Origin: an uncultured Celeribacter sp. | GTDB taxonomy: Bacteria > Pseudomonadota > Alphaproteobacteria > Rhodobacterales > Rhodobacteraceae | Length of the DNA: 64,000 bases | Direction of reading: 5' to 3' | Assembly (NCBI RefSeq): GCF_963675965.1 | Contig: NZ_OY780935.1 | Span: 3,336,501-3,400,500 of the forward strand | In this document: in pieces, positions 31,528 through 40,859 of the stretch | Layout of the letters: every line of letters begins with the position of its first letter | Numbering within the stretch: the first letter of the stretch is position 1 | The notes under the pieces: model-generated | Seen by the model: the letters and a program-made list of their open reading frames with translations, nothing else | Told to the model about the DNA's origin: nothing | Database searches by the model: none | Position numbers and translations under genes: made by a program

Positions 31528-32481
31528 TCAGGACGCCGGATCGGGGTGCCTCCATGACAGTGAGGGAATGCTGACCGCCAGAATCTGGCCGCGCATGCGT
31601 CTGTGGATGTCTGTTCGCAAGGCCGTGTCAGAGGTTCCGATCTCCTGCATGGCCACCTGTGAAAATGACGCCATGATCCCGGAGTAGGCATTCAACGCAT
31701 CGGCCTCTGCCTGTGTGAGCTTCAAAGACGAGACCTTGACTGGGAGCGTCAGAATGTCCGGGGCCATGGTGAGCAGGTCCTTGAGCGTGTTGCCGTCATT
31801 TGGTGCCCCCTCAAAGCGCGTCAGAAGGTCGAGGGTTCTGTTGCGCATGAGATAGGCGCAGGCGGAGCCGTCCTGAGCCTGCTCGCACCAGTCGCGCAGG
31901 ATGACGTCTGCTGGCGTATAGGCGCGGGGCAACTGCGCATCATAGCGCAGCCGCAGACTGTTGCAGGCGTGTACGGCGCCCCTGTGGCAAAGCTGACCTT
32001 GTTCTTGGGTGATGGTGTCCGCAGGGGCAGTGGAAAGCGCGGCTTTGACGGAACAGCTGTTCAGGGACCCCAGATCGCAGCCTGCCTGCGCATATTGCGC
32101 GGCCGTCGCGCGGTCCGGACGCAGAAAGTCGCAGCTCCGCGATCCGACGCGCATGCCTTTGTTGTAGACGGTACAGTGTCCGGTTTTCCCGCTTTGATAG
32201 GCCGCGGCAACTTCGAAACAGGCATGGCCCTCGCCGGTTTCACAGCGGGCGATCAAAGGGCGCATGGTTTTGAGCATGTACCTCATGCGCACATCGACAT
32301 CACTGAGCACAAACCAGATGCCGGTGATGACAAAGCCCAGAAAGGCCATCCCATAGAGCCAGGTTTTGAACGCATATCCCTGACGTCGTTTCCGGTCGCG
32401 GGTGAAGGATGAAAAGGCGAGAATCCATGCGGCCATGGTGCCTGTCAGAATGCCAAGGGATATCAAAAAAGGAGAGATCAT
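31528..32481 (-). CDS. Cys-rich membrane protein with Sel1/Hcp-like repeats (unknown function)
   Basis: A 317-residue protein I do not recognise as a named family. Two N-terminal hydrophobic segments (about 5-25 and 40-60) are followed by a soluble region with regularly spaced cysteines: CETGEGHACFEVAAAY, AGCDLGSLNSCSVKAA, LCHRGAVHACNSL and WCEQAQDGSACAYLM. Pairs of Cys six to nine residues apart, each in a helix-turn-helix-sized unit, resemble disulfide-stapled Sel1-like repeats of Hcp proteins. If so, this part faces the periplasm. The C-terminal 90 residues lack cysteines. No operon partner is apparent. Confidence 0.6.
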   Translation of the reverse strand: MISPFLISLGILTGTMAAWILAFSSFTRDRKRRQGYAFKTWLYGMAFLGFVITGIWFVLSDVDVRMRYMLKTMRPLIARCETGEGHACFEVAAAYQSGKTGHCTVYNKGMRVGSRSCDFLRPDRATAAQYAQAGCDLGSLNSCSVKAALSTAPADTITQEQGQLCHRGAVHACNSLRLRYDAQLPRAYTPADVILRDWCEQAQDGSACAYLMRNRTLDLLTRFEGAPNDGNTLKDLLTMAPDILTLPVKVSSLKLTQAEADALNAYSGIMASFSQVAMQEIGTSDTALRTDIHRRMRGQILAVSIPSLSWRHPDPAS

Positions 32482-32510
32482 ACCGGAACGCCAATATGCG
32501 GAACGGGATC

Positions 32511-32545
32511 AATAAAAAGGCGCATCGAAATGCGCCTTTGTTTTG
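32511..32545 (-). terminator. Terminator after DnaJ-like gene
   Basis: AAAGGCGCAT (32516-32525) pairs with ATGCGCCTTT (32530-32539). On the minus strand the stem is followed by TTATT. It lies between the DnaJ-like gene and the Cys-rich gene. Confidence 0.75.
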
Positions 32546-32560
32546 CTTTCAAAGCCCGGC

Positions 32561-33196
32561 TCACTTGAACCAGCGGCTGTCTTTGAGCTGATCCCAAGCC
32601 CAGACCACCTGTTGCAGCTGCTCTTCCTGTGACCGGTCCCCGCCATTGACGTCAGGGTGCAGGATCTTGATCAGGGATTTATACTGCTTCTTGATCTCCG
32701 CCTTGGACCAATGGTCCTTGGCTTCGAGGATCTCGATGGCCTGACGTTCCACCGGGGGCAGCTTGCGCGTGGGTGCACCCGGATCTGTCTTGCCCGGGTT
32801 GCGGGTGGCGTTGTCGCCCAGAACTTCATGCGCATCGTCGATACCCAGTCGTTCCCAGGCGCGTTGTTCGACCGATTTGCGCCCAAAGGGCTTGGTCGGG
32901 CGCTCCCCGGTTTGCGAAGCTTTATAAGCCGCATCCATCTCTTCTTCGGTGGCGTTGTTGAAGAAGTTCCATTTGAGATTGTATTCCCGGACGTGCTCTT
33001 TGCAGAACCACTTGTATTCATCCAGATGGTCTGGAGAGCGCGGTGCGCGATATTGTCCGGCCTCTTCACAGCCTTCCCATTCACAGGTCCGTTTGGAGGT
33101 TTCGAATGCCCCGGACATGCCGCGGCGACCGCCACGGCGTTTTTTCTTGTCCTTTGCTGCGGACATATCAAAACCGAAGGGATCGTTTTTATCCAT
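32561..33196 (-). CDS. J-domain protein with N-terminal Cys/His motif
   Basis: A 211-residue cytosolic protein. The J-domain is at the C-terminus (about 155-211) with the HPD tripeptide in LIKILHPDVNGGD, so it can stimulate a DnaK ATPase. The N-terminal half has a lysine/arginine-rich stretch (KDKKKRRGGRRG) and a C-x4-C ... C-x2-H set (CEWEGC, FCKEHV) that could bind zinc. This layout is common in alphaproteobacteria next to BolA and cobS. Start 33196 (MDKNDPFGF) is preferred over 33205. BolA is divergent 89 bp away. Confidence 0.85.
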   Translation of the reverse strand: MDKNDPFGFDMSAAKDKKKRRGGRRGMSGAFETSKRTCEWEGCEEAGQYRAPRSPDHLDEYKWFCKEHVREYNLKWNFFNNATEEEMDAAYKASQTGERPTKPFGRKSVEQRAWERLGIDDAHEVLGDNATRNPGKTDPGAPTRKLPPVERQAIEILEAKDHWSKAEIKKQYKSLIKILHPDVNGGDRSQEEQLQQVVWAWDQLKDSRWFK

Positions 33197-33285
33197 CTGC
33201 CTCAACCTTTTCGACTCGGACGCAAGACTTTAGATGATGTTCGGAAAATGGAAAAGGCCTTCGGGTCGAAAACCGGGAGACTAGG

Positions 33286-33543
33286 ATGACAATTGCCGAA
33301 AAAATGCGGGACCGCCTGACCGAGGCCTTTGCGCCCCGCCTGCTAGAAGTGGTCGATGACAGCGCTGCACATGCCGGACATGCGGGCAACCCCGGCGGCA
33401 CCGGGGAAACCCATTTCAATGTGATGATCCGTGCAGAGGCTTTTGCAGGGCAGTCCCGTCTGGCCCGGCACCGCATGGTGCATAAGGCGCTGGGCGATCT
33501 GGTGCCACAGATCCATGCGCTGGCATTGGATCTCGACGTTTAG
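33286..33543 (+). CDS. BolA-family protein
   Basis: An 85-residue BolA-like protein: an N-terminal helix (MTIAEKMRDRLTEAFAP), a GNPGGTGETHFNVMIRAEAFAG core and the signature RLARHRMVHKALGDL ending in HALALDL. BolA proteins pair with monothiol glutaredoxins in iron-sulfur handling. The stop overlaps the stop of the convergent gene at 33540 by four bases. Confidence 0.9.
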   Translation: MTIAEKMRDRLTEAFAPRLLEVVDDSAAHAGHAGNPGGTGETHFNVMIRAEAFAGQSRLARHRMVHKALGDLVPQIHALALDLDV

Positions 33544-33971
33544 CGTTCGTCCGGGGTTTCGTCGCCATTTTGGGTGGCATCGGCGGTCACGGCCGGTGCG
33601 GATTTGAAACCTGGCACCTTGTCGGTTTTCTCTGCGCGCGGGGCCGCTTTGGGCACCGGGCTGGTTTCCGTCTCGTCCTCAAACGCGGTGTCGGGGAACG
33701 CCCCGAAATCGGCACGCCCCTCGGTGGCATCCTCTGCGTCGACTTCGCGTCGGAACACCAGAATGGTCTGATAATTCACGGTTTTCGAGGTTAGCCCACT
33801 GCGTTCTTCCATCGGCAGCATGTCGGCGCGCAGATATTCCCAACCCTTGGCAGCCTGTGCATTCAAAAGGGTCTGCATGGCCTGCGCGGCGCGGGCTTCG
33901 GGGGTTTTGGCCCCCTTGGTTTTTTCGCCTTTGCGCGGCGCGGGAACGGTCAGATATTCGTAGCGGGGCAT
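33540..33971 (-). CDS. DUF4177-like small protein
   Basis: A 143-residue protein. The N-terminal 75 residues (MPRYEYLTVPAPRKGEK..., LNAQAAKGWEYLRADMLP, NYQTILVFRRE) follow the DUF4177 pattern of a small beta-alpha-beta unit. The C-terminal half is acidic, Pro/Ala/Thr-rich and probably disordered. The function is unknown. Start 33971 (MPRYEY) is chosen because residues upstream of it do not fit the family. It is convergent with BolA. Confidence 0.65.
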   Translation of the reverse strand: MPRYEYLTVPAPRKGEKTKGAKTPEARAAQAMQTLLNAQAAKGWEYLRADMLPMEERSGLTSKTVNYQTILVFRREVDAEDATEGRADFGAFPDTAFEDETETSPVPKAAPRAEKTDKVPGFKSAPAVTADATQNGDETPDER

Positions 33972-34049
33972 CGCGGTCTCCTTGAGTTGGCTCAGATGTA
34001 GCGAAGTGGCCGAAGGGGTCAAGCGCTCATGCCCCGCGACGCGCCGCGA

Positions 34050-34535
34050 TCACGCAGCCTTGTTGGCCAGCGAGATCGACCGCCCGGCCTGCGGTGGGCG
34101 TGGCAGAAGACTGTGCGCCGCTTTCATGGCAGCAAGCTTTTCTGCAATGTCTTCGGGGAAGGGTACAACCCGGGGGCCGGACATGTCGATGTGCAACAAC
34201 AGCTCCTCGGCGGTGGCGGCAATCCAGCCATCGCTGTGGTGGATCTCGTGAAACAGCACCATGCGCTTGGCGTCAAAGTCCAGCAGGCGGCTGTGGACCT
34301 GCACGCTGTCCCCAAGTTTCAATTCGCGCTTGTAGCAGATATGCACTTCGCCGGTGTAGCTCGTGTGATGGCGGCTTTTGGCATAGGTCTCGCCAAGCCC
34401 CAGAAGCGGATACATCTGGTCGCCGCCAAGATCCATGATCACAGCATAATAGGCCATGTTGATATGGCCATTGTAATCGACCCAATCCGGGCGGACTGCG
34501 ATCGGTGTCGAGATATGGGGGGCAGGAAACGTCAT
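34050..34535 (-). CDS. Hot-dog-fold acyl-CoA thioesterase
   Basis: A 161-residue protein of the 4-hydroxybenzoyl-CoA thioesterase type. The catalytic Asp lies in RPDWVDYNGHINMAYYAVIMD, and the beta-strand pattern HTSYTGEVHICYKRELKLGD then FHEIHHSDGWIAATAEEL follows. Likely hydrolyses an acyl-CoA; the substrate is not readable. It lies downstream of gatB behind a terminator. Confidence 0.85.
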   Translation of the reverse strand: MTFPAPHISTPIAVRPDWVDYNGHINMAYYAVIMDLGGDQMYPLLGLGETYAKSRHHTSYTGEVHICYKRELKLGDSVQVHSRLLDFDAKRMVLFHEIHHSDGWIAATAEELLLHIDMSGPRVVPFPEDIAEKLAAMKAAHSLLPRPPQAGRSISLANKAA

Positions 34536-34548
34536 GGGAACCTCATAT

Positions 34549-34590
34549 GAAAAAGCCGCCCAGCCACATGTGTGGAAAGGCGGCTTTTCT
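34549..34590 (-). terminator. Terminator after gatB
   Basis: AAAAGCCGCC (34551-34560) pairs with GGCGGCTTTT (34579-34588). On the minus strand the stem is followed by TCATATG. It lies between gatB and the thioesterase. Confidence 0.65.
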
Positions 34591-34604
34591 GGCTGTGAGA
34601 TGGC

Positions 34605-36122
34605 TCAGAGGCCGAGCTTGGATTTGACCAGTGCGTCGACCGCTTTCGGATTGGCTTTGCCGCCGGTGGCTTTCATCACCTGACCGACGAACCAGCCCGC
34701 AAGTTTCGGGTTGGCTTGCGCTTTTTCGACCTGCGCCGGGTTGGCCGCGATGATCTCATCCACGGCGGCTTCGATGGCGCCGGTGTCGGTCACCTGTTTC
34801 ATGCCGCGCGCTTCTACGATCTCGGCGGGGGCGCCGCCCTCGGTGTAGACGATTTCGAACAGATCCTTGGCGATCTTGCCGGAAATCGTGTCGGCCTTGA
34901 TCAGTTTGACGATCTCGCCAAGCTGTTCCGGGCTGACCGGGCTTTCCGAAATGTCGGTGTCGTCCTTTTTCAGGCGACCGAACAGCTCGTTGATCACCCA
35001 GTTGGCCGACAGTTTGCCATCGTCACCCACGGCGACGACCTTTTCAAAAAAGTCCGCGTTTACCGTGTCGGCGGTCAGGACGCCCGCGTCATATTCGGAA
35101 AGTCCGAAGTCCTTGACGAAACGTGCCTTTTTCTCGTCCGGCAGTTCCGGCAGACTTTTGGCGATATCATCGACCCAGGCTTGTTCGATCTCCAGCGGAA
35201 GCAGATCGGGGCAGGGGAAGTAGCGGTAGTCATGCGCCTCTTCTTTCGAGCGCATCGACCGTGTTTCACCCTTCACCGCATCATAGAGACGGGTTTCCTG
35301 ATCCACCGAACCGCCGTCTTCAAGGATGGCGATTTGGCGACGGGCCTCATAATCGATCGCTTGCTGGATAAAGCGGGTCGAGTTCATGTTTTTGATCTCG
35401 CAACGGGTGCCGAGATGCGAGAAATCCTGTGTTTCCTGGTATTTCTCATATTGGCCCGGGCGACAGACAGACACGTTCACATCGGCGCGCAGGTTGCCGT
35501 TTTGCATGTTGCCATCGCAGGTGCCCAGATAGCGCAGGATCTGACGCAGTTTCAGCACATAGGCGGCGGCCTCTTCAGGCCCGCGAATGTCGGGGCGCGA
35601 CACGATTTCCATCAGCGCCACACCGGTGCGGTTCAGGTCGACAAACGACATGGTCGGATCCATGTCGTGAATGGATTTGCCGGCGTCTTGTTCAAGGTGG
35701 ATGCGTTCGATCCGCACCTTGCGTGCGATGCCCGGTTCCATATCCACCAGCACTTCGCCCTCGCCCACGATCGGGTGATAGAGCTGCGAGATCTGATAGC
35801 CCTGCGGCAGATCCGGGTAGAAATAGTTCTTACGGTCAAAGGCCGAAAACAGGTTGATGTCGGCCTTGAGGCCAAGCCCCGTGCGCACGGCCTGTTCGAC
35901 GCAGTATTCGTTGATCACCGGCAGCATGCCCGGCATGGCGGCGTCCACGAAAGACACGTTGGAATTCGGTTCGTTGCCAAATTGCGTCGAAGCACCGGAA
36001 AACAGCTTCGCCTGTGACGAAACCTGGGCGTGAATCTCCATCCCGATCACAAGTTCCCAGTCGTCCTTGGCACCGGAAATGACTTTCGGTTTCGGTGTGG
36101 TATATTCGAGATGGTCGAGCAT
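34605..36122 (-). CDS. gatB: GatB, Asp-tRNA(Asn)/Glu-tRNA(Gln) amidotransferase subunit B
   Basis: A 505-residue subunit that kinases and transamidates mischarged tRNA using ammonia from GatA. It has the GatB signatures [39 protein letters not shown] and [19 protein letters not shown], and the C-terminal YqeY-like domain (about 355-505) with [19 protein letters not shown]. Start 36122 ([10 protein letters not shown]) is used; the frame extends upstream without conserved sequence. A free YqeY-family gene lies at 45.9 kb. Confidence 0.95.
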   Translation of the reverse strand: MLDHLEYTTPKPKVISGAKDDWELVIGMEIHAQVSSQAKLFSGASTQFGNEPNSNVSFVDAAMPGMLPVINEYCVEQAVRTGLGLKADINLFSAFDRKNYFYPDLPQGYQISQLYHPIVGEGEVLVDMEPGIARKVRIERIHLEQDAGKSIHDMDPTMSFVDLNRTGVALMEIVSRPDIRGPEEAAAYVLKLRQILRYLGTCDGNMQNGNLRADVNVSVCRPGQYEKYQETQDFSHLGTRCEIKNMNSTRFIQQAIDYEARRQIAILEDGGSVDQETRLYDAVKGETRSMRSKEEAHDYRYFPCPDLLPLEIEQAWVDDIAKSLPELPDEKKARFVKDFGLSEYDAGVLTADTVNADFFEKVVAVGDDGKLSANWVINELFGRLKKDDTDISESPVSPEQLGEIVKLIKADTISGKIAKDLFEIVYTEGGAPAEIVEARGMKQVTDTGAIEAAVDEIIAANPAQVEKAQANPKLAGWFVGQVMKATGGKANPKAVDALVKSKLGL

Positions 36123-36286
36123 GCGCCTGTCCCTTTTACGTCTTGCTGACAGGGGTTCTAGGCGCTCTCTTGCCGGGGGGCAAGAGGTCGGCACTTTCCA
36201 AAGCGGTCTCTTTGGCGCATTATGATCCGGATTTGGTGGGGTCGATGGGTCACTGTGCATAAAGACGGCGCGACAAGGGGGACGGC

Positions 36287-37060
36287 ATGAAGCGGTTTTT
36301 GCGGCGAATGGCTCCGGTCGTGTTTGTGCTTGGTGGCCTCTCTGCGATGACGCCCGCTGTCGCGCTTGAAAGCAGTGTACGCCCGGTCTTGCGGCCTTAC
36401 GAAGTCAAGATGCCGAAATTGCGCTGGCATCGGCAGAGCCATGGCCCGCGCTGGACCCGTGCGGCCATGCATGCGATTGCCTCGCATGGTCAGGCGCTGG
36501 TGAAAACGGTGCCTCAGGATATCCGAGACTGGTGCCCCGGCTATGTTCAGCAGACGCCGCAGGGGCGGGCGGCCTTTTGGGCCGGTCTGTTGTCGACCCT
36601 GTCTTACCACGAAAGCACATGGCGTGAGACCGCCGTTGGCGGTGGCGGTCGCTGGTTCGGGCTGGTGCAGATCGCGCCACGCACCGCACAGGCCTATCAG
36701 TGCCGGGCCGGAACCGGCGAAGCCTTGAAAGATGGGGTGCAAAACCTGTCTTGTGCGGTGCGTATCATGAACCGCACCGTGGCACGCGACGGCGTGGTCA
36801 GCGCGGGCATGCGGGGCGTGGCGGCGGATTGGGGGCCGTTTCATTCCCGGATGAAACGCGAGGACATGCGGCGCTGGATCGCCCAGCAGCCCTATTGCCG
36901 GGTGCAACTGCGCCGCTCTCCGATCCCTCTGTTTCGCCCGGAGTTCGCGGGGCCGCCCCTGCCGGCGATCTGGCCACCGGTTTTACCAGCAGCGCAACGC
37001 CCCTCGGCGGCGCCCGATCTGCCGGACGCGCTGTTCGATGCGGCCTTGAGCGATCCTTAG
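36287..37060 (+). CDS. Lytic transglycosylase SLT-domain protein
   Basis: A 257-residue exported protein. The signal peptide ([23 protein letters not shown]) is followed by a lysozyme-like domain with the catalytic Glu in [15 protein letters not shown] and the substrate groove motif [17 protein letters not shown]. It would cleave peptidoglycan glycan strands. The C-terminal 40 residues are Pro/Ala-rich. Lone gene, divergent from gatB. Confidence 0.83.
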   Translation: MKRFLRRMAPVVFVLGGLSAMTPAVALESSVRPVLRPYEVKMPKLRWHRQSHGPRWTRAAMHAIASHGQALVKTVPQDIRDWCPGYVQQTPQGRAAFWAGLLSTLSYHESTWRETAVGGGGRWFGLVQIAPRTAQAYQCRAGTGEALKDGVQNLSCAVRIMNRTVARDGVVSAGMRGVAADWGPFHSRMKREDMRRWIAQQPYCRVQLRRSPIPLFRPEFAGPPLPAIWPPVLPAAQRPSAAPDLPDALFDAALSDP

Positions 37061-37188
37061 GCAAGACGTCTGAGGCCGGGTGTTTCGCGGTGCGGGACCT
37101 TGTCTTTTGCCTCGGTGGGTGGTCTTTTGCCGGCAAATGCGATGCTGCGTTCTCTGCAGCGCGCTTTTCCGAACATAAGGAGACCCCC

Positions 37189-38322
37189 ATGCCCGCATTG
37201 CGTTCCGATATTGATCCCGATGGCCTGATGGAATTTTCCGTGGTTTTCACGGATCGTTCCCTCAATCACATGTCGAAAGCATTTCAACAGGTGATGCGGG
37301 ACATCCATGACACCCTTTGTGAGGTCTATAATGCGGACGCCGCTGTCGTCGTTCCGGGCGGTGGCACCTATGGGATGGAGGCGGTGGCCCGCCAGATTGC
37401 CGGGGGCGAGGACGTGATGGTCATTCGCAACGGCTTCTTTTCCTTCCGCTGGAGCCAGATTTTCGAGATGGGCGGCATTCCGGCATCTGAAACGGTTCTG
37501 AAAGCACGGCGCAACGGCAATGAGGTCACGGCCCCCTTCCTGCCCGCCCCGTTGGAAGAGGCCGTGGCCAAGATCCATGAGATCAAACCCGCCGCCGTGT
37601 TCGCGCCGCATGTGGAAACCGCTTCCGGCATGATCCTGCCTGAGGCCTATATTCGCGCGCTCTCTGATGCGGTGCATGCCGAAGGCGGTCTGATGGTGCT
37701 GGATTGCATCGCATCGGGTTGTGCCTGGGTCGACATGAAATCCGCTGGTGTCGACATCCTGATCTCCGCCCCGCAAAAGGGCTGGTCGGCGCAGCCTTCT
37801 GCCGGGCTTGTCATGCTGTCTGAACGCGCGCTTGAGGTGGTGAAATCGCGCAGTTCGTCATCTTTTGCCATCGATCTGGGCAAATGGCTGACGATCATGG
37901 AAGCCTATACTGCCGGTGGTCATGCCTATCACGCGACCATGCCCACGGATGCGCTGCGTGCCTTCCGGGATGCGATGCTGGAAACCAAGGCCTATGGCTT
38001 TGCCAAACTGTCGGAAGCGCAATGGGAACTGGGGCGTCGGGTGCGGGCACTTCTGGCCGCGAAAGGGTTCAAATCCGTTGCTGCAGAAGGTGTGGAGGCC
38101 CCGGGCGTGGTGGTCTGCTATACCGATGATCCCGAGATCCAGACGGGCAGGGCCTTTGCCAACCTCGGGGTGCAGATTGCGGCGGGCGTGCCGCTGCAAT
38201 GCGACGAAGGGCCGGAGTTCAGATCCTTCCGGCTGGGCCTGTTCGGTCTCGACAAGCTTTATGATGTCGATGCCACTGTGGCCCGGTTCGAGGCGGCTTT
38301 GGAGCAGGTGCTGTCCGACTGA
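37189..38322 (+). CDS. Class V aminotransferase (alanine/serine-glyoxylate type)
   Basis: A 377-residue PLP enzyme. The N-terminus has VVPGGGTYGMEAVARQIA binding the cofactor phosphate, VLDCIASGCAWVDMKS holds the Asp that contacts the pyridine nitrogen, and SAPQKGWSAQPSAG contains the Schiff-base Lys. The C-terminal small domain ends FRLGLFGLDKLYDVDATV. It probably uses alanine or serine with glyoxylate or pyruvate. AAGGAGA precedes the ATG at 37189; a longer open frame back to 36700 overlaps the transglycosylase and is not used. Confidence 0.88.
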   Translation: MPALRSDIDPDGLMEFSVVFTDRSLNHMSKAFQQVMRDIHDTLCEVYNADAAVVVPGGGTYGMEAVARQIAGGEDVMVIRNGFFSFRWSQIFEMGGIPASETVLKARRNGNEVTAPFLPAPLEEAVAKIHEIKPAAVFAPHVETASGMILPEAYIRALSDAVHAEGGLMVLDCIASGCAWVDMKSAGVDILISAPQKGWSAQPSAGLVMLSERALEVVKSRSSSSFAIDLGKWLTIMEAYTAGGHAYHATMPTDALRAFRDAMLETKAYGFAKLSEAQWELGRRVRALLAAKGFKSVAAEGVEAPGVVVCYTDDPEIQTGRAFANLGVQIAAGVPLQCDEGPEFRSFRLGLFGLDKLYDVDATVARFEAALEQVLSD

Positions 38323-38350
38323 AGGTGTTTCAGGCGGGGGTGAGGCAGGC

Positions 38351-38384
38351 AAACGGCGCGCGGGAGATATCCTGCGCGCCGTTT
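38351..38384. terminator. Bidirectional terminator hairpin
   Basis: AAACGGCGCGC (38351-38361) pairs with GCGCGCCGTTT (38374-38384), a perfect 11-bp stem between two convergent genes. It is followed by CGAGTATTTGGGC, a tail I have seen after hairpins in Rhodobacterales. Confidence 0.6.
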
Positions 38385-38416
38385 CGAGTATTTGGGCGGC
38401 AAAGGAAACGCCAGCG

Positions 38417-39628
38417 TCAGATCGGGCCCAGACCTGCGCGCATCACCCCGCGGCGAACGGGTTTGATGTCATGTACAGCCTTCAGCCCCAGAAGGCGCAC
38501 GGCTTGGAGCACATCGCTTTCTGATCGGGTGACCCGGTTGAACACATCCACGACGCGGGCACGGGCGCTGATGTCGCGATGCCGCGCCTTGGCGTAACGA
38601 TCCAGAAGCGGTTGGGCGCCGGGATCGGCACGGTTGGCTTCGGCAAGCGCCAGGAGCTCGCTCAGGTCATTGAGCGAGGTGTTCAGTCCCTGCGCGCCGA
38701 TCGGCGGCAGGACATGGGCCGCTTCGGCAATGAGCGCCACCCGTTCAGCGGCCAGCGATTGCGCGACCTGCGTGATGATGGGGAAAATGGCACGCCCGGA
38801 GGCCAGTGACAGTTGACCGAACAGACCTGCGGAGCGTTCGGTCATCACCGCATTGAAGTCGTCTTCGGGCATGTTCAGAAGCTCGGTCGCATAGGGACCC
38901 TTGTTCATCCAGACGATGGCCGAGGCGGGTTTGCCGTCGATGTCGGCCAGAGGCACCATGGTGAAGGGGCCGCCCTCGCGGTAGATCTCGGTCGAGACAT
39001 TGTAGTGCGGCAGCGTGTGGGTGGCGGTGAAGGCCAGCGATTTCTGACCATACCGGGTCGTTTTGACGTCAATTCCTGCGGCCTCGCGGACGGCAGAATT
39101 GCGCCCATCCGCCGCGACCACCAGCTTGGCACGCAGCTGCGATCCGTCCGACAGCCCGACCAGCGCCTCATTGGACCGTGTCAGCAGGGATTTGAAGCCG
39201 ACGCCAAAGCGCAGATCCAGATTGGGAATGCCGGGCAGGGCCTGCATCAGTTCACGGCGGATCACCCAGTTGAGAAAATTCCAGCCGAAGGGTTCATCGC
39301 CGGTTTCGCGGCCCTCGAACTGGCGTTCGCCGCGCAGCTCGGCGGGGCGGCCCAATGTGTCGACGATCCTGAGCGCCTCAAGCGGTGTGGCATGCGGGGA
39401 AAGTCTGTCCCAGATGCCGATGCGGGCAAAAAGATCCCGGGCTGGGCGCAAAAAGGCGGTGGACCGCAGGTCGGATCCGGCCTCATCGCCGGTGATTACC
39501 GGTGTGGTCGGTTCGATCATCACGGTGCGGAACCCGGAGGCGGCAAAGGCTGCCGCTGCGATCATCCCGGCAATGCCCCCGCCGGAGACGACAACATCAT
39601 GGGTGGAGCGCTCTGGCGTGACGGTCAT
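38417..39628 (-). CDS. UbiH/UbiF-type FAD-dependent hydroxylase
   Basis: A 403-residue flavoprotein monooxygenase of the ubiquinone-biosynthesis branch. It has the Rossmann motif VVVSGGGIAGMIAAAAFAAS, the DG motif VVAADGRNSAVREAAGI and the FAD/ribityl motif ALIAEAAHVLPPIGAQGLN, in which the usual Gly-Asp is Ala-Glu. Likely hydroxylates a ring carbon of a ubiquinone precursor; which position is not readable. Start 39628 (MTVTPERS) follows AAAGGAGAT. Convergent with the aminotransferase. Confidence 0.87.
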   Translation of the reverse strand: MTVTPERSTHDVVVSGGGIAGMIAAAAFAASGFRTVMIEPTTPVITGDEAGSDLRSTAFLRPARDLFARIGIWDRLSPHATPLEALRIVDTLGRPAELRGERQFEGRETGDEPFGWNFLNWVIRRELMQALPGIPNLDLRFGVGFKSLLTRSNEALVGLSDGSQLRAKLVVAADGRNSAVREAAGIDVKTTRYGQKSLAFTATHTLPHYNVSTEIYREGGPFTMVPLADIDGKPASAIVWMNKGPYATELLNMPEDDFNAVMTERSAGLFGQLSLASGRAIFPIITQVAQSLAAERVALIAEAAHVLPPIGAQGLNTSLNDLSELLALAEANRADPGAQPLLDRYAKARHRDISARARVVDVFNRVTRSESDVLQAVRLLGLKAVHDIKPVRRGVMRAGLGPI

Positions 39629-39740
39629 TCGGTATCTCCTTTGCGCCGAATTGGGACGATGCCCAACACATAGGCGCAAAGGGGGGACTTGTCCAAGGGA
39701 CAGGCTGTCTCAGGGGTGTCGCGACAGAGCGCGGAGCGGC

Positions 39741-39971
39741 TCAGCGCCCCATAGTCAGCAGGATCAGGACCACATAGATCACCGGCACCGTGGCCACGGC
39801 GGTGACGCCCAGCACCCAGGGGCCGACGGTGAACGCGCCGTAGACGACAGCCGCGATCACGGCCGCGACGACGAGCAGGAACAGGGCGACGCCGCGTGCG
39901 GTGGCGATCCCGGCTTCATGGGAGTCATGATTGGTGTCGTGGGACAGGCTGGTGGCGGTGGCGTCGGTCAT
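39741..39971 (-). CDS. Small two-helix membrane protein, unknown function
   Basis: A 76-residue protein. About 25 polar residues with several His (SHDTNHDSHEAG) precede two hydrophobic helices (GVALFLLVVAAVIAAVVYGAF and VLGVTAVATVPVIYVVLILL). It lies between the UbiH-type gene and the nucleotidase on the same strand. No family is recognised; codon choice is like its neighbours, which supports it being real. Confidence 0.6.
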   Translation of the reverse strand: MTDATATSLSHDTNHDSHEAGIATARGVALFLLVVAAVIAAVVYGAFTVGPWVLGVTAVATVPVIYVVLILLTMGR

Positions 39972-40087
39972 GTGCGTATCTCCGGCTTGGATGCATTGAG
40001 CAATTTGTTTTGCCGGGATGTATGCAGGGGGAGGCGCCGGGTCACGGCGGCGTATTGTCGCGGGGATTGCCGCTGGCGACGCACCGC

Positions 40088-40741
40088 TTACAGGATCAGG
40101 CTGTGCAGGAAACTGGCCAGATCTTTGGTGTGATGGTGGATATGTGGCGCTGGAGGATCGAGCGGCGAAGGTGCCACATGCACGGTTTTCATGCCCAACT
40201 GATGGGGCACCTCCAGATTGCGCGGATCGTCTTCGAACATGGCGGCCTCTTTCGGGTGCACACCGTCCAGTCCCAGAACCGTGTCAAAGGCTTCGGCCAA
40301 TGGTTTGGGGTGAAATTTCGCATGTTCGATGCCATAGATCGCGTCGAAAATACCGGTCAGCCCACGGGCCTCCAGCACGCGCTCGGCGTAGGGGGCAGAG
40401 CCATTGGTGTAGACGATTTTGCGCCCCGGCAGCGCGGTGATGGCGGCATTCAGCCCGGTGTCATGGCGTAAACCGGAGAAATCGATGTCATGGACGTAGC
40501 TTAGATAGGGCAGCGGATCGGTTCCGTGTTTGGCCATCATGCCCGAGAGGGTGGTGCCGTAATCGCGCCAGTATTCGCCGCGCAGACGATCCGCCTCATC
40601 GGGACTGACATCGAGTTCACGGGCGACCCAATCCGTCATCTTCACCTCGATCTGCGAAAACAGCGCAGCTTCGGGCGGATAGAGGGTATTGTCGAGGTCA
40701 AAGACCCATGTTTTGACGTGAGAAAAGTGATCGGCAACCAT
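40088..40741 (-). CDS. HAD-family pyrimidine 5'-nucleotidase
   Basis: A 217-residue haloacid dehalogenase-like phosphatase. Motif I is TWVFDLDNTLYPPEA with the nucleophile Asp, motif II is KIVYTNGSAPYAERVL, and motif IV is EAAMFEDDPRNLEVP. The sequence DLDNTLYPP is typical of the SDT1-like pyrimidine nucleotidases. Cytosolic. It is divergent from the GntR regulator 118 bp away. Confidence 0.87.
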   Translation of the reverse strand: MVADHFSHVKTWVFDLDNTLYPPEAALFSQIEVKMTDWVARELDVSPDEADRLRGEYWRDYGTTLSGMMAKHGTDPLPYLSYVHDIDFSGLRHDTGLNAAITALPGRKIVYTNGSAPYAERVLEARGLTGIFDAIYGIEHAKFHPKPLAEAFDTVLGLDGVHPKEAAMFEDDPRNLEVPHQLGMKTVHVAPSPLDPPAPHIHHHTKDLASFLHSLIL

Positions 40742-40859
40742 GGGCCTGTGTTAGGCCTCTGCCCGCCGGGACGCAAGGGGGCTCTGCCCCCATGTTAGCG
40801 CTTGATTGCCATGGGCCTGCCTGTCTATGGTTTGACCCTGTTGAGCAGAGAGGACCGTT

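Noticed and set aside
34716..36017. 433-codon plus-strand open frame opposite gatB
   Set aside because: Antisense shadow; gatB has complete family motifs on the other strand.
36700..37188. N-terminal extension of the class V aminotransferase frame
   Set aside because: It overlaps the transglycosylase gene and is low-complexity; a strong ribosome site precedes 37189.
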